From Corallococcus silvisoli (GTDB lineage Bacteria > Myxococcota > Myxococcia > Myxococcales > Myxococcaceae): 64,000 nucleotides of DNA. The DNA lies in assembly GCF_009909145.1 (NCBI RefSeq), contig NZ_JAAAPJ010000001.1, positions 1,116,001-1,180,000 on the forward strand. Direction: 5' to 3'. Below, piece after piece: positions 1 to 12,432 of this stretch. The translations under genes and the position numbers were made by a program. The notes under the pieces were generated by a model. It was not told the origin of the DNA and did no database searches. It was given only the letters and a program-made list of their open reading frames with translations. Numbering within the stretch: the stretch's first letter is position 1; every line of letters begins with the position of its first letter.

Positions 1-1307
<1,307 letters not shown>

Positions 1308-1394
1308 AAACTCTCTCAGACAGCCCGTGGCGCGCGGACACGGCCAACCCGCATCGGGCATGAATCAGGACATTCCCCGCGCACCGGAGCACTG

Positions 1395-2981
1395 ATGCCC
1401 AGGCGGCCCTTGGGGACGAGAGGATACCTGATGCCTCGCACGTCCGAGCGGACCTCCCAGGCCCGTGGGTGGCCCTGGGGCCTGGCGGCGACATGCGGGC
1501 TCATCCTCTTGAGGCTCGCCTACGCGGCGCGGGTGGAGCTGGCTCCGCAGGAAGCCTATTACTGGCAATACACGCGCCACCTGGACTGGTCCTATCTGGA
1601 CCATCCCCCCATGTGCGCCTGGTGGATGGCTTTGTCCGTCCGGCTCCTGGGGGACTCGCAGGTCGCCCTGCGCCTGCCCGCCATCCTCTCCTCCGCCGCG
1701 CTGAGCTGGGTCCTGTACTCCCTGGGCAAGCGATTGTATTCGCCGGCGGTCGGCATGCTGACGGCGGTCGCCGCGAACGCCACGGTCCTCTTCGGGCTGG
1801 GGGCGGTGGTGATGACGCCGGACGTGCCCCTGGTGCTGTTCTGGGCCGCCGCGCTGCGGGTCCTCTGTGAGCTGGTGCTCCCGGACGGGCGGGGCCCGGG
1901 GCGCTTCGGCTGGCGCTGGTACCTGCTGGGCGCGCTCTGTGGGGGCGGGCTGCTGTCCAAGTACACCGCCGCGCTGTTGCCGCTCCAGGTGCTGGCCACG
2001 GCGCTGGTGACGCCCCGGGGCCGCGCGGCCCTGCGCACCGCGCATCCCTACGCCGCCTGCGTGCTCATGCTCGCGGTGTTCTCACCCGTGCTCGTCTGGA
2101 ATCAGGCGCATGGCTGGGCGTCCTTCGCGTTCCAGACCACCGGCCGCGCGAGGACGGTGGATGGCTTTCACGGCTACCTCGTCGGCCGCTATCTGGGATT
2201 GCAGGCGGTGGCCGTGGGGCCGCTGCTCTATGTGGCGTTGCTGCTGACGGCGGGCGTCCTCGTGCGCCAGGCGTGGCGGGGGGATGTCCGCGCGCGGCTG
2301 CTGGGAGTCGCCAGCGTGCCGGGGCTCGCCGCGTTCACCCTGGTGAGCCCGCTGCATTGGGTGAAGATGAACTGGGTGGCGCCCGCGTACCTGGGGCTGA
2401 TGGTGGCCGCCGCGGCGGGGGCGTGGGCCCTGCGCCAGCACCGGGCCGTGCGCGGCTACGCGGCGCTGAGCGTGGGCGTGGGCGCGGTGCTGATGACGGG
2501 CATGTACCTGATGCCCCTCTGTCCGTGGATTCCCTTCCGCGAGCGCGACAACCTGGTGAGCGGTTGGCGCGAGCTGGCGGACGCCGTGCAGCGGCACCGC
2601 GAGGCGGCGGGCTCCCCCGCGCCCCTGGTGGTGGGGTGGGGCTACAAGACGGCGAGCGAGCTGGCCTACTACCTGCCCGGCCGTCCGGAGACGCAGTCCG
2701 ACTCCGCGCTGGGCGGCGACGGGCTGGCGTATGGCTTCTGGCTGGACCGGGTGAGCCCCGGGGTGGACGCCCTCGTCGTCGAGGACGCGCGCCAGCCGCT
2801 GCGCGACGCGGCCACCCGCCTGGAAGCGCACTGCGGCGCGGTGAAGGAGCTGCCCTCCGTGACGGTGCACCGCGGCCCGCGCCCGGTGACGACGTTCAGG
2901 GTGTGGTCCTGCCAGCGCTGGCATGCGCCCCGAGAGGTGGCGGTCCGTCAGCCGCCCCCGGCTTCGGCAGGCGGAAGGTGA
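1395..2981 (+). CDS. Glycosyltransferase family 39-type integral membrane protein
   Basis: A 528-residue polytopic membrane protein. The N-terminal helix is followed by 'AYYWQYTRHLDWSYLDHPP', the acidic loop and DHPP motif of ArnT/PMT-like polyprenyl-phosphate-dependent glycosyltransferases, then about ten hydrophobic helices and a soluble C-terminal third. Such enzymes move a sugar from a lipid carrier to an envelope lipid or protein on the periplasmic face. A second ATG at 1431, nearer the first hydrophobic segment, is an equally good start. The last 86 bp overlap the end of the histidine kinase gene on the other strand. Acceptor unknown. Confidence 0.82.
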   Translation: MPRRPLGTRGYLMPRTSERTSQARGWPWGLAATCGLILLRLAYAARVELAPQEAYYWQYTRHLDWSYLDHPPMCAWWMALSVRLLGDSQVALRLPAILSSAALSWVLYSLGKRLYSPAVGMLTAVAANATVLFGLGAVVMTPDVPLVLFWAAALRVLCELVLPDGRGPGRFGWRWYLLGALCGGGLLSKYTAALLPLQVLATALVTPRGRAALRTAHPYAACVLMLAVFSPVLVWNQAHGWASFAFQTTGRARTVDGFHGYLVGRYLGLQAVAVGPLLYVALLLTAGVLVRQAWRGDVRARLLGVASVPGLAAFTLVSPLHWVKMNWVAPAYLGLMVAAAAGAWALRQHRAVRGYAALSVGVGAVLMTGMYLMPLCPWIPFRERDNLVSGWRELADAVQRHREAAGSPAPLVVGWGYKTASELAYYLPGRPETQSDSALGGDGLAYGFWLDRVSPGVDALVVEDARQPLRDAATRLEAHCGAVKELPSVTVHRGPRPVTTFRVWSCQRWHAPREVAVRQPPPASAGGR

Positions 2982-4025
2982 AGCGGCTCTCGCCGTCGCT
3001 CCGCGCGTAGTCGAGCGTGCCGCCGTGGGCCTCGGCGATGGTGCGCGACAGCGCGAGCCCCAGGCCCGTGCCTTCTCCGGTTCGTGACGGGTCCGCGCGA
3101 GCGAAGCGCTGGAAGAGCCGCGCCTGGAAGGCGGGGTCCACCCCCGGGCCGTCGTCGCCCACGGTGACCTGGACCCCGGCGTCCGTCGCGCGCACCTCCA
3201 CGCGGATGCGTTGCCGGGCGTGGCGCAAGGCGTTGGAGAGCAGGTTGTCCAACACGTGGGACAGCAGCACGGGGCTGCCCTGCACCGTCGTGGGGTTGCC
3301 CTGGAGCTCCAGCGTCAGGCTCCGGGAGCGCGCCGCCAGGTGCTGCTCCGTGCGCTGGAGGGCGCCCTTCGCCAGGAGGAACAGGTCCACGGGCTCCGCC
3401 TCCAGGACCCGGGCGCCGGCGTCCGCGCGCGCGAGCTGAAGCAGCTCATCCACCAGGTGCGTGAGCCGGCGCGTCTCGTCGAGCACGACCTCCAGCGTGC
3501 GGCGGTACTCCGCCGGCGCCCGGTCCCTGCGCAGGCTGACCTCCGTCTCGCCCAGGATGACGGTGAGCGGCGTGCGCAGCTCGTGCGCGGCGTCAGCGGT
3601 GAAGGAGCGGATGCGCTCGAACGACGCGCGGGCATCCGCGAGCAGCTCGTTCAGCGTCGACGCCAGCGTGTCCCACTCGTCGCTCGTCCCCCGGACGGGG
3701 AGCCGCAGGTCCAGCTCCGAGGCCCGCGCGACGCGGACCCGGTCACTGGCTTCGCGCAGCGGGGCCAGCGCCCGGTCGGCCAACCTGCCCCCCAGCGCGA
3801 GGGACCCCACCACCGCGAACGGGATGCTGAGGAACATCGCGCCCAGGGCCTGCAACGCCTCGTCGAAGATGCCCTCCGTCAGCCCCAGGCGGGGGTCCGC
3901 GCGGTGCTCGAGCCACTCACCCGTGGCCAGCACCGCCGTCACCAGCGCGCCGTAGAGGAGGAGGGTGCCCAGGACGGAGCTGGCGAAGAAGAAGGTCAGC
4001 TGGCCGCGGAGCGTGCGCGGGCGCT

Positions 4026-4029
<4 letters not shown>
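2896..4029 (-). CDS. Sensor histidine kinase (HAMP, HisKA, HATPase)
   Basis: 377 residues: two transmembrane helices (about 11-34 and 60-82) with a very short periplasmic loop, a HAMP segment (~85-135), the phospho-acceptor His149 in 'DAAHELRTPL', and an ATPase domain with 'NLLSNALRHA' (N box), 'DDGPGVD' (G1) and 'GTGLGLALS' (G2). The start ATG at 4029 overlaps the TGA of the response regulator gene by four bases (ATGA), so the two are translationally coupled and form a cognate pair. The short sensor loop suggests it detects something within or near the membrane. It is the last gene of a four-gene operon, and its 3' end overlaps the convergent glycosyltransferase gene. Confidence 0.92.
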
Positions 4030-4700
<671 letters not shown>

Positions 4701-4710
4701 GATGGGATTC

Positions 4711-6039
4711 CTAGCAGCCTGCCCCGGGAGGGGCGGCGGGGGAGTGGCCGTCGCGGGGGAACGACAGCCGCAGGTGGGCCCCTTCCGTCGAAGGAAGGAA
4801 CTCCGCGTGGGCCCGGTGGGCCCGTGCGACGAGCGCCACCAGGGACAAGCCAATGCCATGGCCCTGCTTGCCGGCGCGGGCGCTCGGCGTGCGGTAGAAG
4901 GGCTCGAAGACTCGCATCGAGTCCTCGCGGGCGATGCCCGGTCCCTCGTCCCGGACCTCGAGCCGCGTGGCGTCCGGGGTCTGCTGGAGGGACACGTGGA
5001 CCCGCCCGCCGTTGGAGAACTTGAGGGCGTTCTCCACCACGTTGTCCACCAGCTGCCGCAGCAGGTGGCCATCCCCCGGGATGACGCCCGGGGTCCCGGC
5101 CTCGAAGTCGACGCGGCGCTGCTCGCCTTCGGGCAGTGAGCGCAGGGCGTCCTCCACGATGCCTGACAGGCTCACCGGCTCGAGGAGCTCCAGCGCGCCC
5201 CGCGTCCCGTCCGCGAGCACCAGCAGCCGCTCCACCAGCACCCCCAGCGACACCACCGTCCGGTGCATCCGCTCCAGCGCCTGGGCGGTGTCCGGGGGCT
5301 GGGACAGCTCCGCCTGCAGCTCCAGCTCCGCCCGCAGCGTGGTCAGGGGCGTGCGCAGCTCGTGCGCGGCGTTGGCGGCGAAGCGGCGGGACTGGTCCAG
5401 CGCCTCCTGGAGGCGCGTGAGCAGGTCCACCAGCGCGGCGCGCACGGCGTTCACCTCGCTGTAGCGGGCCGGGGCGTGGAGCGGGGCGGGGAGGGGGCCG
5501 CCGGGCTCGATGCGCGAAAGCTCCGCGCTCAGCTCCGTGAGGGGCCGCGCCGCCCAGCGCGCCACGCGCCGGCTCACGCCCAGGCTGAGCAGGGCCGCGC
5601 AGCCCGCCGCGAGCAGGGCGGCCAGCGGCAGGGAGAGCCGCAGCAGGGGGATGCTCTCCAGGTTCTCCCGCGCCACCGCCAGCCTCCCGTGGGCCATCAC
5701 GCCGCAGGACCGTATGCCTGACTCGGCCGGGAGCGGGGACCAACCGCAGCCCGAAGCGACGGGGATGCCGGGCGCGCCGCCCAGCCGCCGCTCCCCGGAG
5801 AACAGGGCGATGTGGATGCCGAAGGCCGCCAGCTCCTGCTGCTCGGACTGGGCCGCCGCCCCCGCCTCCGCGTCCGTCATCCCGGCCACCTCCTCCACCA
5901 GGTCCACCGCCGCGTCCCGCAGGCGCCGGTCCTCTCCCTCCAGCAGCAGGTGGTAGGCAATCAGGCCGGTGGCCGCGGCCGTGAGCGCGCTGCTGGCCAG
6001 GGTGACCGCCAGCATGGCGCGCGACAGCCGGCGCACCAT
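4711..6039 (-). CDS. Sensor histidine kinase with periplasmic sensor domain
   Basis: 442 residues: an N-terminal helix (~8-30), a periplasmic domain of about 100 residues, a second helix (~130-155), HAMP, then His226 in 'NAAHELRTPL', N box 'VENALKFS', 'DEGPGI' and 'GHGIGLSLV'. The architecture is that of CusS/QseC-like kinases. Start chosen at ATG 6039, directly before the first membrane helix. ATG 6081, inside the end of the preceding regulator gene, would add 14 residues. It lies between its own regulator and a second regulator-kinase pair in one operon. Confidence 0.9.
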   Translation of the reverse strand: MVRRLSRAMLAVTLASSALTAAATGLIAYHLLLEGEDRRLRDAAVDLVEEVAGMTDAEAGAAAQSEQQELAAFGIHIALFSGERRLGGAPGIPVASGCGWSPLPAESGIRSCGVMAHGRLAVARENLESIPLLRLSLPLAALLAAGCAALLSLGVSRRVARWAARPLTELSAELSRIEPGGPLPAPLHAPARYSEVNAVRAALVDLLTRLQEALDQSRRFAANAAHELRTPLTTLRAELELQAELSQPPDTAQALERMHRTVVSLGVLVERLLVLADGTRGALELLEPVSLSGIVEDALRSLPEGEQRRVDFEAGTPGVIPGDGHLLRQLVDNVVENALKFSNGGRVHVSLQQTPDATRLEVRDEGPGIAREDSMRVFEPFYRTPSARAGKQGHGIGLSLVALVARAHRAHAEFLPSTEGAHLRLSFPRDGHSPAAPPGAGC

Positions 6040-6061
6040 GGAATCCCGAGGGAGCCCGTCG

Positions 6062-6718
6062 TCAGCCCTGTCCAAGGCCATACCCCTCGCCGCGCAGCGT
6101 GCGCACCACGTCGTCGCCCAGCTTGCGGCGGATCCTCCCCACCAGGACCTCCAGGCTGCTCGCGGCCCCGGCGGAGACCTCGCCCCAGACGGACTCCAGC
6201 AGCGCGTCGCGGCCCACCACGCGGTCCCCGTGCGCGGCCAGCGTCTCCAGGATGGCCCACTCCTTCGCGGTGATGGGGACGGCCGCGCCGGAGCGGAGCG
6301 CTTCCCTCCGGCCGAAGTCGAGCACCACGTCGCCCCGCTGGACGCGGACCGTGCCCGTCCGCTCCCTCCGGCGTCCGACGGCGCGCACCCGCGCCCGCAG
6401 CTCCGCGATGGCGAAGGGCTTGCCCAGGAAGTCGTCCGCGCCCGCGTCCAGCCCCTCCACCCGCTCGTCCACGCGGTTGTGGGCGGTGAGGATGAGGATG
6501 GGCGTCTGGAGGCCGTCCGCGCGCAGCTCCCGGCAGAGCGAGAGCCCGGAGCCATCCGGCAGGCCGATGTCGAGCACGATGACGTCCACCGCGTCGACCA
6601 GCGCCTGCCGCGCCTGCTCCACGTCGGCGGCCTGCCGGACGACGTGGCCGTCGCGCTCCAGCGCCTGGGTGACGAGGGCGCGGAGTTCCTGATGGTCATC
6701 GACGACGAGGACGCGCAT
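6062..6718 (-). CDS. OmpR-family response regulator
   Basis: 218 residues. The receiver domain has 'VVDD' and Asp50 in 'IVLDIGLPDG', with Lys in 'LGKPF'. The winged-helix output domain begins near residue 125 ('ITAKEWAILETLA') and ends 'RTLRGEGYGLGQG'. It is the first gene of the four-gene operon regulator-kinase-regulator-kinase. Its start is 103 bp from the divergent outer-membrane factor gene, so autoregulation and control of the efflux operon from the same intergenic region are likely. Family assignment is firm; the target is inferred from position and from the direct repeat at 6780-6798. Confidence 0.93.
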   Translation of the reverse strand: MRVLVVDDHQELRALVTQALERDGHVVRQAADVEQARQALVDAVDVIVLDIGLPDGSGLSLCRELRADGLQTPILILTAHNRVDERVEGLDAGADDFLGKPFAIAELRARVRAVGRRRERTGTVRVQRGDVVLDFGRREALRSGAAVPITAKEWAILETLAAHGDRVVGRDALLESVWGEVSAGAASSLEVLVGRIRRKLGDDVVRTLRGEGYGLGQG

Positions 6719-6753
6719 GGCGGTTTTCCCGGCCGACCTATAGCACCGGCGAG

Positions 6754-6783
6754 CGGCCTCCGGCCCATGGGCTCCGGAGGCCG
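6754..6783. repeat. 10-10-10 inverted repeat in divergent promoter
   Basis: Two perfect 10-base arms, CGGCCTCCGG (6754-6763) and CCGGAGGCCG (6774-6783), are separated by ten bases. The centre is itself the palindrome GCCCATGGGC. It lies in the 103-bp gap between the response regulator and the efflux operon. It could be an operator or a strong hairpin in the efflux operon leader. Confidence 0.6.
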
Positions 6784-6798
6784 TTCAGCCGCCGTTCA
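6780..6798 (+). promoter_or_regulatory. Direct-repeat response-regulator box
   Basis: GCCGTTCA occurs twice, at 6780-6787 and 6791-6798, with an 11-base period (one helical turn). That is the usual binding geometry of OmpR/PhoB-family regulators. It ends 23 bp before the ATG of the outer-membrane factor gene. Sequence seen directly; function inferred. Confidence 0.5.
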
Positions 6799-6821
6799 AC
6801 AGGGGCTGGCAGGGTCCGCGC

Positions 6822-8180
6822 ATGTCTTCCCGGTGCAGGCCCCGAACGCCCGCTGCTCGCATGATGGTGCTCACGTGGCTCCTGATGGCCACGGCCTGCG
6901 CCACCTCGCCCTACGACCGGGCGTGGGTGTCCGCGGAGCTTGGCTCGCTCGCCGCCCCCCTCGGGCCGGGCGTGGACACCCCCGCCTCCCTCCCCCCGGG
7001 CGTCGAGGACGCGGAGCCGTTGGACGAGCGGACCGCGGTCGCCGTCGCGCTCTGGAACAGCGCCGCGCTCCAGGCCGACATGGCACAGCTCGGCGTCTCG
7101 CGCGCCGACCTGGCCGAGGCGGGAGCGCTCCCCAACCCCACCTTCTCCCTGCTCCTGCCCGTGGGGCCCCGGACGATCGAGTCCTCGCTGCTCCTGCCGC
7201 TGTTCTCCCTCTGGCAGCGCCCGGCCCGCGTCGCCGCCGCGAAGGCCCAGGTGGAGCAGGTCGCGCGCGGGCTGGTGCAGAACGGGCTGGATGTCGCCAG
7301 GGACGTCCGCGTCGCCCACGCGGACTGGGTGCTCGCGGAGGGACGGCGCGTGGCGCTCGAGGAGCTGTCGGCCCTGTGGTCGCGGACGCTGGAGCTGGCC
7401 CAGGCGCGCTTCGAGGCCGGTGACGCCAGCCGCACGGAGATGGACGCGCTGCGCGCGGAGACGCTGCTGGCGGAGGACACCGCCCGGCGCTCGCGGACGG
7501 ACGTGCTGCTGGCCCGGGAGCGGCTGCGGCTCTTGATGGGCGTGGTCCAGAGCCCGCTGTTCGCCGCTGCCCGCCCGCGAGGGGCACCCCTGGAAGCCAA
7601 GGCCCCGCGGCCGCTCCCCGACCTCATCCAGCTGGCGCAGGCCGCGAGGCCCGACGTGCTCGCGGCGGAGCTGGGCATCCAGATGGCGGGAGGCCGGCTG
7701 GGCTGGGAGAAGTCGCGCATCGTCAACCTGCTCGCGCGGTTGGACGTGAAGCCGTCCACGTCCGCGAAGGGCTCGCCCCAGGCGCTGTGGGTGCCGGGCG
7801 CGCAGCTGGAGCTGCCGCTCTTCAACTGGAACCCGGGCGGCGTCGGGCGCGCGGAGGCGGAGCTGATGCGCGCCTCCGCCCGCTACGTCCTGCTGAGGCA
7901 GCAGGTCGCGAACGAGGTCCTCGTGGCCCGGGAGCGGGTGCTCCAGTCCGCCGCGTCACTCCAGGCCTTCGAAGCGAACATCCTCCCGGCGTTCACCTCC
8001 GCGAGCGAGGGCGTGCGCAAGTCCTTCGACGCCGGGGATGCGCCGTATGTGTTGGTGCTGGACGCCCTGCGCCGCCTGGCGGACGCGCGGCTTCGCACCC
8101 TTGAACTCGAAGCGGACCTGCGCCGCGCGCTCGCCCAGCTGGACCGGGGGCTGGGCAAACAGGGAGTGGCCCATGAATAG
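6822..8180 (+). CDS. TolC-family outer membrane efflux lipoprotein
   Basis: 452 residues (440 from the ATG at 6861, which better matches a signal peptide start). The signal peptide ends in a lipobox 'LLMATAC', as in CusC/OprM-type factors. The two long periplasmic repeats are rich in Ala, Leu, Arg and Glu with heptad-like spacing, and 'ALPNPTFSL' is typical of the first beta-strand region. It forms the outer-membrane channel of the pump encoded by the next two genes. The stop overlaps the adaptor start by eight bases. Confidence 0.9.
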   Translation: MSSRCRPRTPAARMMVLTWLLMATACATSPYDRAWVSAELGSLAAPLGPGVDTPASLPPGVEDAEPLDERTAVAVALWNSAALQADMAQLGVSRADLAEAGALPNPTFSLLLPVGPRTIESSLLLPLFSLWQRPARVAAAKAQVEQVARGLVQNGLDVARDVRVAHADWVLAEGRRVALEELSALWSRTLELAQARFEAGDASRTEMDALRAETLLAEDTARRSRTDVLLARERLRLLMGVVQSPLFAAARPRGAPLEAKAPRPLPDLIQLAQAARPDVLAAELGIQMAGGRLGWEKSRIVNLLARLDVKPSTSAKGSPQALWVPGAQLELPLFNWNPGGVGRAEAELMRASARYVLLRQQVANEVLVARERVLQSAASLQAFEANILPAFTSASEGVRKSFDAGDAPYVLVLDALRRLADARLRTLELEADLRRALAQLDRGLGKQGVAHE

Positions 8181-9351
8181 GCATGTCCGGCTGGCCGCCG
8201 TCGCCGGTGTCGTCGTCTCCTGCCTCGCCTGCCGGGATCCAAAGCCCGCGCCCGCGCCCCCCGCGGCTTCCGTGAGCGCCCACGTGGCCGAGGCCTCGTT
8301 GGCGACGGTGACGCTCCAGCCCCAGGCCGAGGCGCGGCTGGCCCTGCGCGTCCAACCCGTGGAGAAGCGGAAGGCGCCGCGGCGGCAGGTGCTGGGCGGC
8401 GAGGTCGTGGTGCCGTCCGGCAACGCCCTGGTGGTGACCGCGCCCGTGGCGGGCGGCGTCGCGGCGGAGGGCGCGACGCCCGCGCTGCGCCCCGGGGCCC
8501 CGGTGAAGCGAGGCGATGTCCTGTTGCGGCTGGTGCCGCTCGCCACCGTGGACCGGGACCTGCTGGCCCAGGCCCGCCGGGCGGTGGACGCGGCGGCGGC
8601 CCGCGACGAGGTCGCCGCGGGGCGGCTCGCCCGGACGGAGCGGCTGCTGCGCGACGGCGCGGGGACGGAGCGGGCCGTGGAGGAAGCGCGCGCGGAGCGG
8701 GCCGTCGCCCGGTCGGAGCTGGAGGCCGCGCGCACGCGGATGGAGCTGGTGAGCCGCTCGCCGCTGGAGTCGGACGTGAGCCTGCGGATCCGCGCGCCTC
8801 GCGACGGCGTCCTGCGGCAGGTTTCGGTCGCGCCCGGCCAGTCCGTCACTGCGGGCGCGCCGCTCTTCGAGGTGGTGGGCGTCACCGCGAACTGGGTGCG
8901 CGTGCCCCTCTTCGTCGACGAGGCCCCCCGCGTGAAGCCAGACGTGCCCGCGCGCGTGCACGCGCTCCTGTCGGGCCGGGACGACGGCGTGGAGGCCCTG
9001 CCGGTGATGGGGCCCCCCAGCGCGGATCCGGTCAGCGCCACGGTGGACCGGTTCTATGAGCTGCCCGCCGCCGCGCGCTTCGCGCCGGGCCAGCGCGTCG
9101 CGGTGTCGCTGCACCTGGAGGAGGACGCGGAGCTGCTGGCCGTGCCCGCGTCCGCCGTCGTCTACGACGCGCTGGGCGGGGCCTGGGTCTACGCGCGGCA
9201 GCAGGACCACGTGTACGCCCGCGTCCGCGTGGACGTCGTGCGCCTGGAGGGGACGGACCTGCTGCTGGGCCGGGGACCTCCGGAGGGCACCCCCGTCGTG
9301 GCCGTGGGCGCGGCGGAGCTGTTTGGGACCGAGTTCGGCGCGGGCCACTGA
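8173..9351 (+). CDS. RND efflux periplasmic adaptor (HlyD/CusB-type) lipoprotein
   Basis: 392 residues from the ATG at 8173, which overlaps the upstream stop. The longer open frame begins inside the previous gene and is not used. There is a signal peptide with a lipobox ending at 'SCLAC', a barrel-sandwich hybrid split by a hairpin ('LVVTAPVAGGV' ... 'IRAPRDGVLRQVSVAPGQSV'), a coiled-coil segment (~135-190) and beta-barrel/membrane-proximal domains. It links the inner-membrane permease to the outer-membrane channel. Middle gene of the three-gene pump operon. Confidence 0.9.
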   Translation: MNRHVRLAAVAGVVVSCLACRDPKPAPAPPAASVSAHVAEASLATVTLQPQAEARLALRVQPVEKRKAPRRQVLGGEVVVPSGNALVVTAPVAGGVAAEGATPALRPGAPVKRGDVLLRLVPLATVDRDLLAQARRAVDAAAARDEVAAGRLARTERLLRDGAGTERAVEEARAERAVARSELEAARTRMELVSRSPLESDVSLRIRAPRDGVLRQVSVAPGQSVTAGAPLFEVVGVTANWVRVPLFVDEAPRVKPDVPARVHALLSGRDDGVEALPVMGPPSADPVSATVDRFYELPAAARFAPGQRVAVSLHLEEDAELLAVPASAVVYDALGGAWVYARQQDHVYARVRVDVVRLEGTDLLLGRGPPEGTPVVAVGAAELFGTEFGAGH

Positions 9352-9369
9352 GGAAGACCGGGTTTCGAC

Positions 9370-12300
9370 ATGAATCGACTCATCTCCGCTTGTCTCCACT
9401 ACCGGCTCATCCCCATCGCGGCCGCGGCCCTGCTGCTCGTGCTGGGCTACGCGAGCCTTCGCGGCATGCCGCTGGATGTCTTCCCGGAGTTCGCGCCCCC
9501 GCTGGTGGAGATCCAGACGGAGGTCCCGGGCCTGTCCAGCCTGGAGGTGGAGAAGCTGGTCACCACGCCGCTGGAGAACGGCCTCGCGGGGGTGCCGGCG
9601 CTGAAGACGCTCCGCTCCAAGTCCGTGCTCGGCCTCTCCTCCGTGGTGCTCATCTTCGAGCGGGGCTCGGACCTGTTCCGGGCGCGGCAGCTGGTGCAGG
9701 AGCGGCTGGCGCGCATCGCCGCCACGCTGCCCTCGGTGGCGCGGCCCCCGGTGATGCTCTCTCCCGTGTCGGCGACGAGCCGGGTCCTCAAGGTGGGCCT
9801 GCGCTCCGACACGCTGGACCGGATGGCGCTGTCGGAGGTGGCGCGGTGGACCCTCCGCCCCCGGCTGATGGGCATCCCAGGGGTGGCGAACGTCGCCATC
9901 TGGGGACAGCGGGACCGCCAGTTCCAGGTGAGGGTGGACCCGGAGCGGCTGCGCGCCGCGAACCTCCAGCTGGACGACGTGCTCCGGGTGGCGCGCGCCG
10001 CGAGCCTGCCGTCCTCCGGAGGCTTCATCGACACGCCCAACCAGCGGCTGGCGGTCACCCTCCCGGGGGCCACCACGCTGGCGGCGCTGGAGGAGGTGCC
10101 GGTGGCCTTCCGCAACGGAGCGTCCATCCGGCTCGCGGACGTGGCGACGGTGCAGGAGGGGCATCCGCCGCCCATCGGCGAGGGCATCGTCGACGGCGAG
10201 GCGGGCATCCTCCTCATCGTCGAGAAGCAGCCCTGGGGCAACACGCTGGAGGTCACCGAGCAGGTGGAGGCCGCGCTCGAACAGCTGCGTCCGGCGCTCC
10301 AGGGCGTCACCGTGGTCCCCGGCATCTTCCGTCCGGCGACCTTCATCGAGACCGCGGTGGGGAACCTCCAGCACGCCGTGCTGCTCGGCTGCGTGATGGT
10401 CATCGTGGTGCTGTTCGCCTTCCTCCAGGACGTGCGGACGGCGGCCATCAGCCTCGTCGCGATCCCGCTCTCGCTGGTGGGCGCGGTGGTCGCCCTGCGC
10501 CTGGTGGGGGCGACCCTGGACACCATGGTGCTCGCGGGGCTGGTGCTGGCGCTGGGCGAGGTGGTGGATGACGCCATCATCGACGTGGAGAACGTGCAGC
10601 GGCGCCTCTCGGAGAACCGCGCGCTGGGCAGCCCCCGCTCCGCCTTCCAGGTGGTGCTCGACGCCTCGCTGGAGGTCCGCAGCGCCGTCGTCTACGCGAC
10701 GGTCATCGTCGTCCTCGTCTTCCTGCCGGTGTTCCTGCTGGAGGGCGTGAGCGGCGCCTTCTTCCGTCCGCTCGCGGTGGCGTATGTCCTCGCGGTGGGC
10801 GCGTCGATGGCGGTCGCGCTCACGCTGACCCCGGTGTTGTGCCTCATGTTCCTGTCGAAGCGGGGGGAGGAGCGGGCGCCCCGGCTGGGAGGATGGCTGC
10901 GCGAGCGCATCCGCCCGCTGGTGGCCTGGATGATGGACCGGCCCCAGCTGGCGGTCCGGAGCGTGCTCGCCGTGCTGCTGGCGGGAGGCCTCCTCGCGGC
11001 GTGGCTGGGCGAGGGGTTCCTGCCCCACTTCCAGGAGTCGGACTTCCTCATGCACTGGGTGGCGAAGCCGGGGACGTCCGGCGACGCCGTCCTCCGCACG
11101 GCGCTGCGCGCCAGTGAGGAGCTGCGAGCCATTCCAGGCGTCCGGCACTTCGGCGCGCACATCGGCCGCGCGGAGGTGGCTGACGAGGTGGTGGGCCCCA
11201 ACTTCGCGGAGCTGTGGATCAGCCTGGGCCCCGTCGACGACTACCCGGCGACCGTCCAGCGCATCCACGAGGTGGTGGAGGGCTACCCCGGGCTCTACCG
11301 CGACGTGCAGACGTACCTCCAGGAGCGCATCAAGGAGGTGCTCAGCGGCGCGAGCGGCTCCATCGTGGTGCGCGCCTCGGGGCCGGACCTGGACACGCTC
11401 CGCTCCAAGGCCCGCGACATCGAAGCGAGGCTGCGCGGGATTCCCGGCGTGGTGAACCTGAAGGTGGAGCCCCAGGTGCTGGTGCCCCAGCTCCAGGTGC
11501 GGCTGGAGCCGGAGGCGGGCCGCCGGCTGGGGCTCACGCCGGGAGACGTGCAGCGCGCGGTGGCCACGCTGCTCCAGGGCACGAAGGTGGGCGAGGTGTA
11601 CCGTGACGAGCGCACGCTCGATGTCGTCGTGTGGGGCGAGGAGTCGCTGCGCCAGGACGTGGCCGCCGTGAAGTCCCTGCGCCTGGTGGCCCCCTCGGGC
11701 ATGCCCTACCGGCTGGGCGACGTGGCGCGCGTGGAGATGGTCTCCGTCCCGAACGTCATCCAGCACGAGGGCGCGTCCCGCAGGCTGGACATCACCTGCG
11801 ACGCCCAGGGCCGCGCGCTGGGGGCGGTGGTCACCGACATCCGGGCCGCGCTCTCCGGACTGGACTGGCCGGTCGGCCACCACGCCGAGGTCCTGGGCGA
11901 GTACGCCGAGCGCCAGGGCGCGCGGACGCGGCTGCTGGCCTTCTCCCTCCTCGCGGTGCTGGGCATCGCCCTGGTCCTCTACCTGGACTTCCAGTCGCCG
12001 CGGCTGGTGGCCTTCACCCTGGGGACGCTGCCCTTCGCGCTGGTGGGCGGCGTGGTGGGGGTGCTGCTCACCGGGGGCGTCGTCTCGCTGGGCTCACTGG
12101 TGGGGTTCGTCACCGTGCTGGGCGTCGCCGCGCGCAACGGCATCCTCCTGGTGAGCCACTACCGTCACCTGGAGGCCAGCGAGGGCGTCCCGTTCGGACG
12201 CGAGCTGGTCCTGCGCGGGACGCTGGAGCGGCTCCAGCCCATGGCGATGACCACGCTGACGACGGCGCTGGCGCTGGTGCCGCTGGTGGCGGGGGGCCTG

Positions 12301-12432
12301 CGGCCGGGGCAGGAGATCGAACACCCCATGGCCGTGGTCATCCTGGGCGGACTGGTGTCGTCCGCCGTGCTCAACGTGCTGCTCGTCCCCTCCCTGTACC
12401 TGCGCTTCGGGAGGGGAGCGGGGGCGGCTTAG
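9370..12432 (+). CDS. RND efflux permease, heavy-metal (CusA/CzcA)-like
   Basis: 1,020 residues, full length. The N-terminal helix is followed by '[18 protein letters not shown]', typical of CusA/CzcA-group RND pumps. Two periplasmic porter domains alternate with two six-helix membrane halves. Helix 4 carries '[19 protein letters not shown]', with acidic residues in the proton relay position. The 18-bp gap to the adaptor gene completes an operon. The two divergent two-component systems suggest inducible export of a metal or toxic compound; the substrate is not defined by sequence. The last four bases overlap the convergent TonB receptor gene. Confidence 0.92.
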   Translation: MNRLISACLHYRLIPIAAAALLLVLGYASLRGMPLDVFPEFAPPLVEIQTEVPGLSSLEVEKLVTTPLENGLAGVPALKTLRSKSVLGLSSVVLIFERGSDLFRARQLVQERLARIAATLPSVARPPVMLSPVSATSRVLKVGLRSDTLDRMALSEVARWTLRPRLMGIPGVANVAIWGQRDRQFQVRVDPERLRAANLQLDDVLRVARAASLPSSGGFIDTPNQRLAVTLPGATTLAALEEVPVAFRNGASIRLADVATVQEGHPPPIGEGIVDGEAGILLIVEKQPWGNTLEVTEQVEAALEQLRPALQGVTVVPGIFRPATFIETAVGNLQHAVLLGCVMVIVVLFAFLQDVRTAAISLVAIPLSLVGAVVALRLVGATLDTMVLAGLVLALGEVVDDAIIDVENVQRRLSENRALGSPRSAFQVVLDASLEVRSAVVYATVIVVLVFLPVFLLEGVSGAFFRPLAVAYVLAVGASMAVALTLTPVLCLMFLSKRGEERAPRLGGWLRERIRPLVAWMMDRPQLAVRSVLAVLLAGGLLAAWLGEGFLPHFQESDFLMHWVAKPGTSGDAVLRTALRASEELRAIPGVRHFGAHIGRAEVADEVVGPNFAELWISLGPVDDYPATVQRIHEVVEGYPGLYRDVQTYLQERIKEVLSGASGSIVVRASGPDLDTLRSKARDIEARLRGIPGVVNLKVEPQVLVPQLQVRLEPEAGRRLGLTPGDVQRAVATLLQGTKVGEVYRDERTLDVVVWGEESLRQDVAAVKSLRLVAPSGMPYRLGDVARVEMVSVPNVIQHEGASRRLDITCDAQGRALGAVVTDIRAALSGLDWPVGHHAEVLGEYAERQGARTRLLAFSLLAVLGIALVLYLDFQSPRLVAFTLGTLPFALVGGVVGVLLTGGVVSLGSLVGFVTVLGVAARNGILLVSHYRHLEASEGVPFGRELVLRGTLERLQPMAMTTLTTALALVPLVAGGLRPGQEIEHPMAVVILGGLVSSAVLNVLLVPSLYLRFGRGAGAA

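Noticed and set aside
7993..11883. Very long minus-strand open frame opposite the efflux operon
   Set aside because: It is opposite well-recognised TolC, adaptor and RND genes and its translation is low-complexity His/Arg/Gln-rich, the usual antisense artefact of high-GC coding DNA.
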